Assembly: GCA_023416895.1 (NCBI GenBank)
Contig: JAEZGQ010000213.1
Coordinates: 1-5,390, forward strand
Source: Bacillota bacterium
GTDB lineage: Bacteria > Bacillota > Clostridia > Christensenellales > CAG-138
Direction: 5' to 3'
DNA length: 5,390 bases
Positions within the stretch are counted from its first letter, which is position 1; every line of letters starts with the position of its first letter. The notes under the pieces were generated by a model, which was given only the letters and a program-made list of their open reading frames with translations, searched no databases and was not told the origin of the DNA. Position numbers and translations under genes: made by a program. Positions 5,351 to 5,390 of the stretch are shown in pieces.

Positions 5351-5390
5351 GTACTGATTTTTTAGCGGATTTTTGGCCGTACAAAACCGT

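Noticed and set aside
5351..5390. Possible promoter for the transporter operon in the last 40 bp (TTGTAC and an A-rich stretch on the minus strand).
   Set aside because: No -10/-35 pair with acceptable spacing can be drawn, and the upstream DNA is cut off by the window edge.

Overview
The window looks like a low-to-moderate GC Firmicute, most likely a gut-type Clostridia. The signs are strong GGAGG-type ribosome binding sites, a Gram-positive style lipoprotein with a Pro/Ala/Glu/Thr linker, a two-permease CUT1 sugar ABC transporter without its own ATPase, and a YesN-type (REC plus AraC HTH) response regulator. This is a class-level inference from gene content; there is no rRNA or marker gene to fix the taxon.

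Layout. Positions 1-134 hold the A/T-rich 3' end of an unrecognised + strand gene, followed by about 200 bp of A/T-rich intergenic DNA. Positions 331-1203 (+) encode a 290-residue protein that looks like an alpha/alpha-toroid (squalene cyclase/prenyltransferase-like) protein of unknown function. A GC-rich hairpin at 1211-1238 serves as a shared, bidirectional terminator between this gene and the convergent operon on the minus strand.

The rest of the window is one minus-strand operon, read from right to left: a sugar-binding lipoprotein (4000-5337), a MalF-type permease (2974-3867), a MalG-type permease (2078-2959) and an AraC-type response regulator (1257-2006). The lipoprotein would capture a carbohydrate outside the cell and deliver it to the heterodimeric permease. 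The ATPase must come from elsewhere, as is usual for CUT1 systems that share an MsmK/UgpC-like ATPase. The response regulator probably controls the operon or a linked carbohydrate-use locus, but no partner histidine kinase is visible. It may lie upstream of 5390, outside the window.

Two intercistronic stem-loops are the most distinctive non-coding structures: a perfect 13-bp hairpin between the lipoprotein and the permeases, and a near-perfect 15-bp inverted repeat between the second permease and the regulator. Neither has a U-tract, so they look like mRNA processing or stability elements that set different expression levels within the operon. No mobile element, CRISPR array, tRNA or rRNA was seen. 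I see no convincing evidence of a novel system. The main open questions are the toroid-like protein, the regulator without a kinase, and the intercistronic hairpins.
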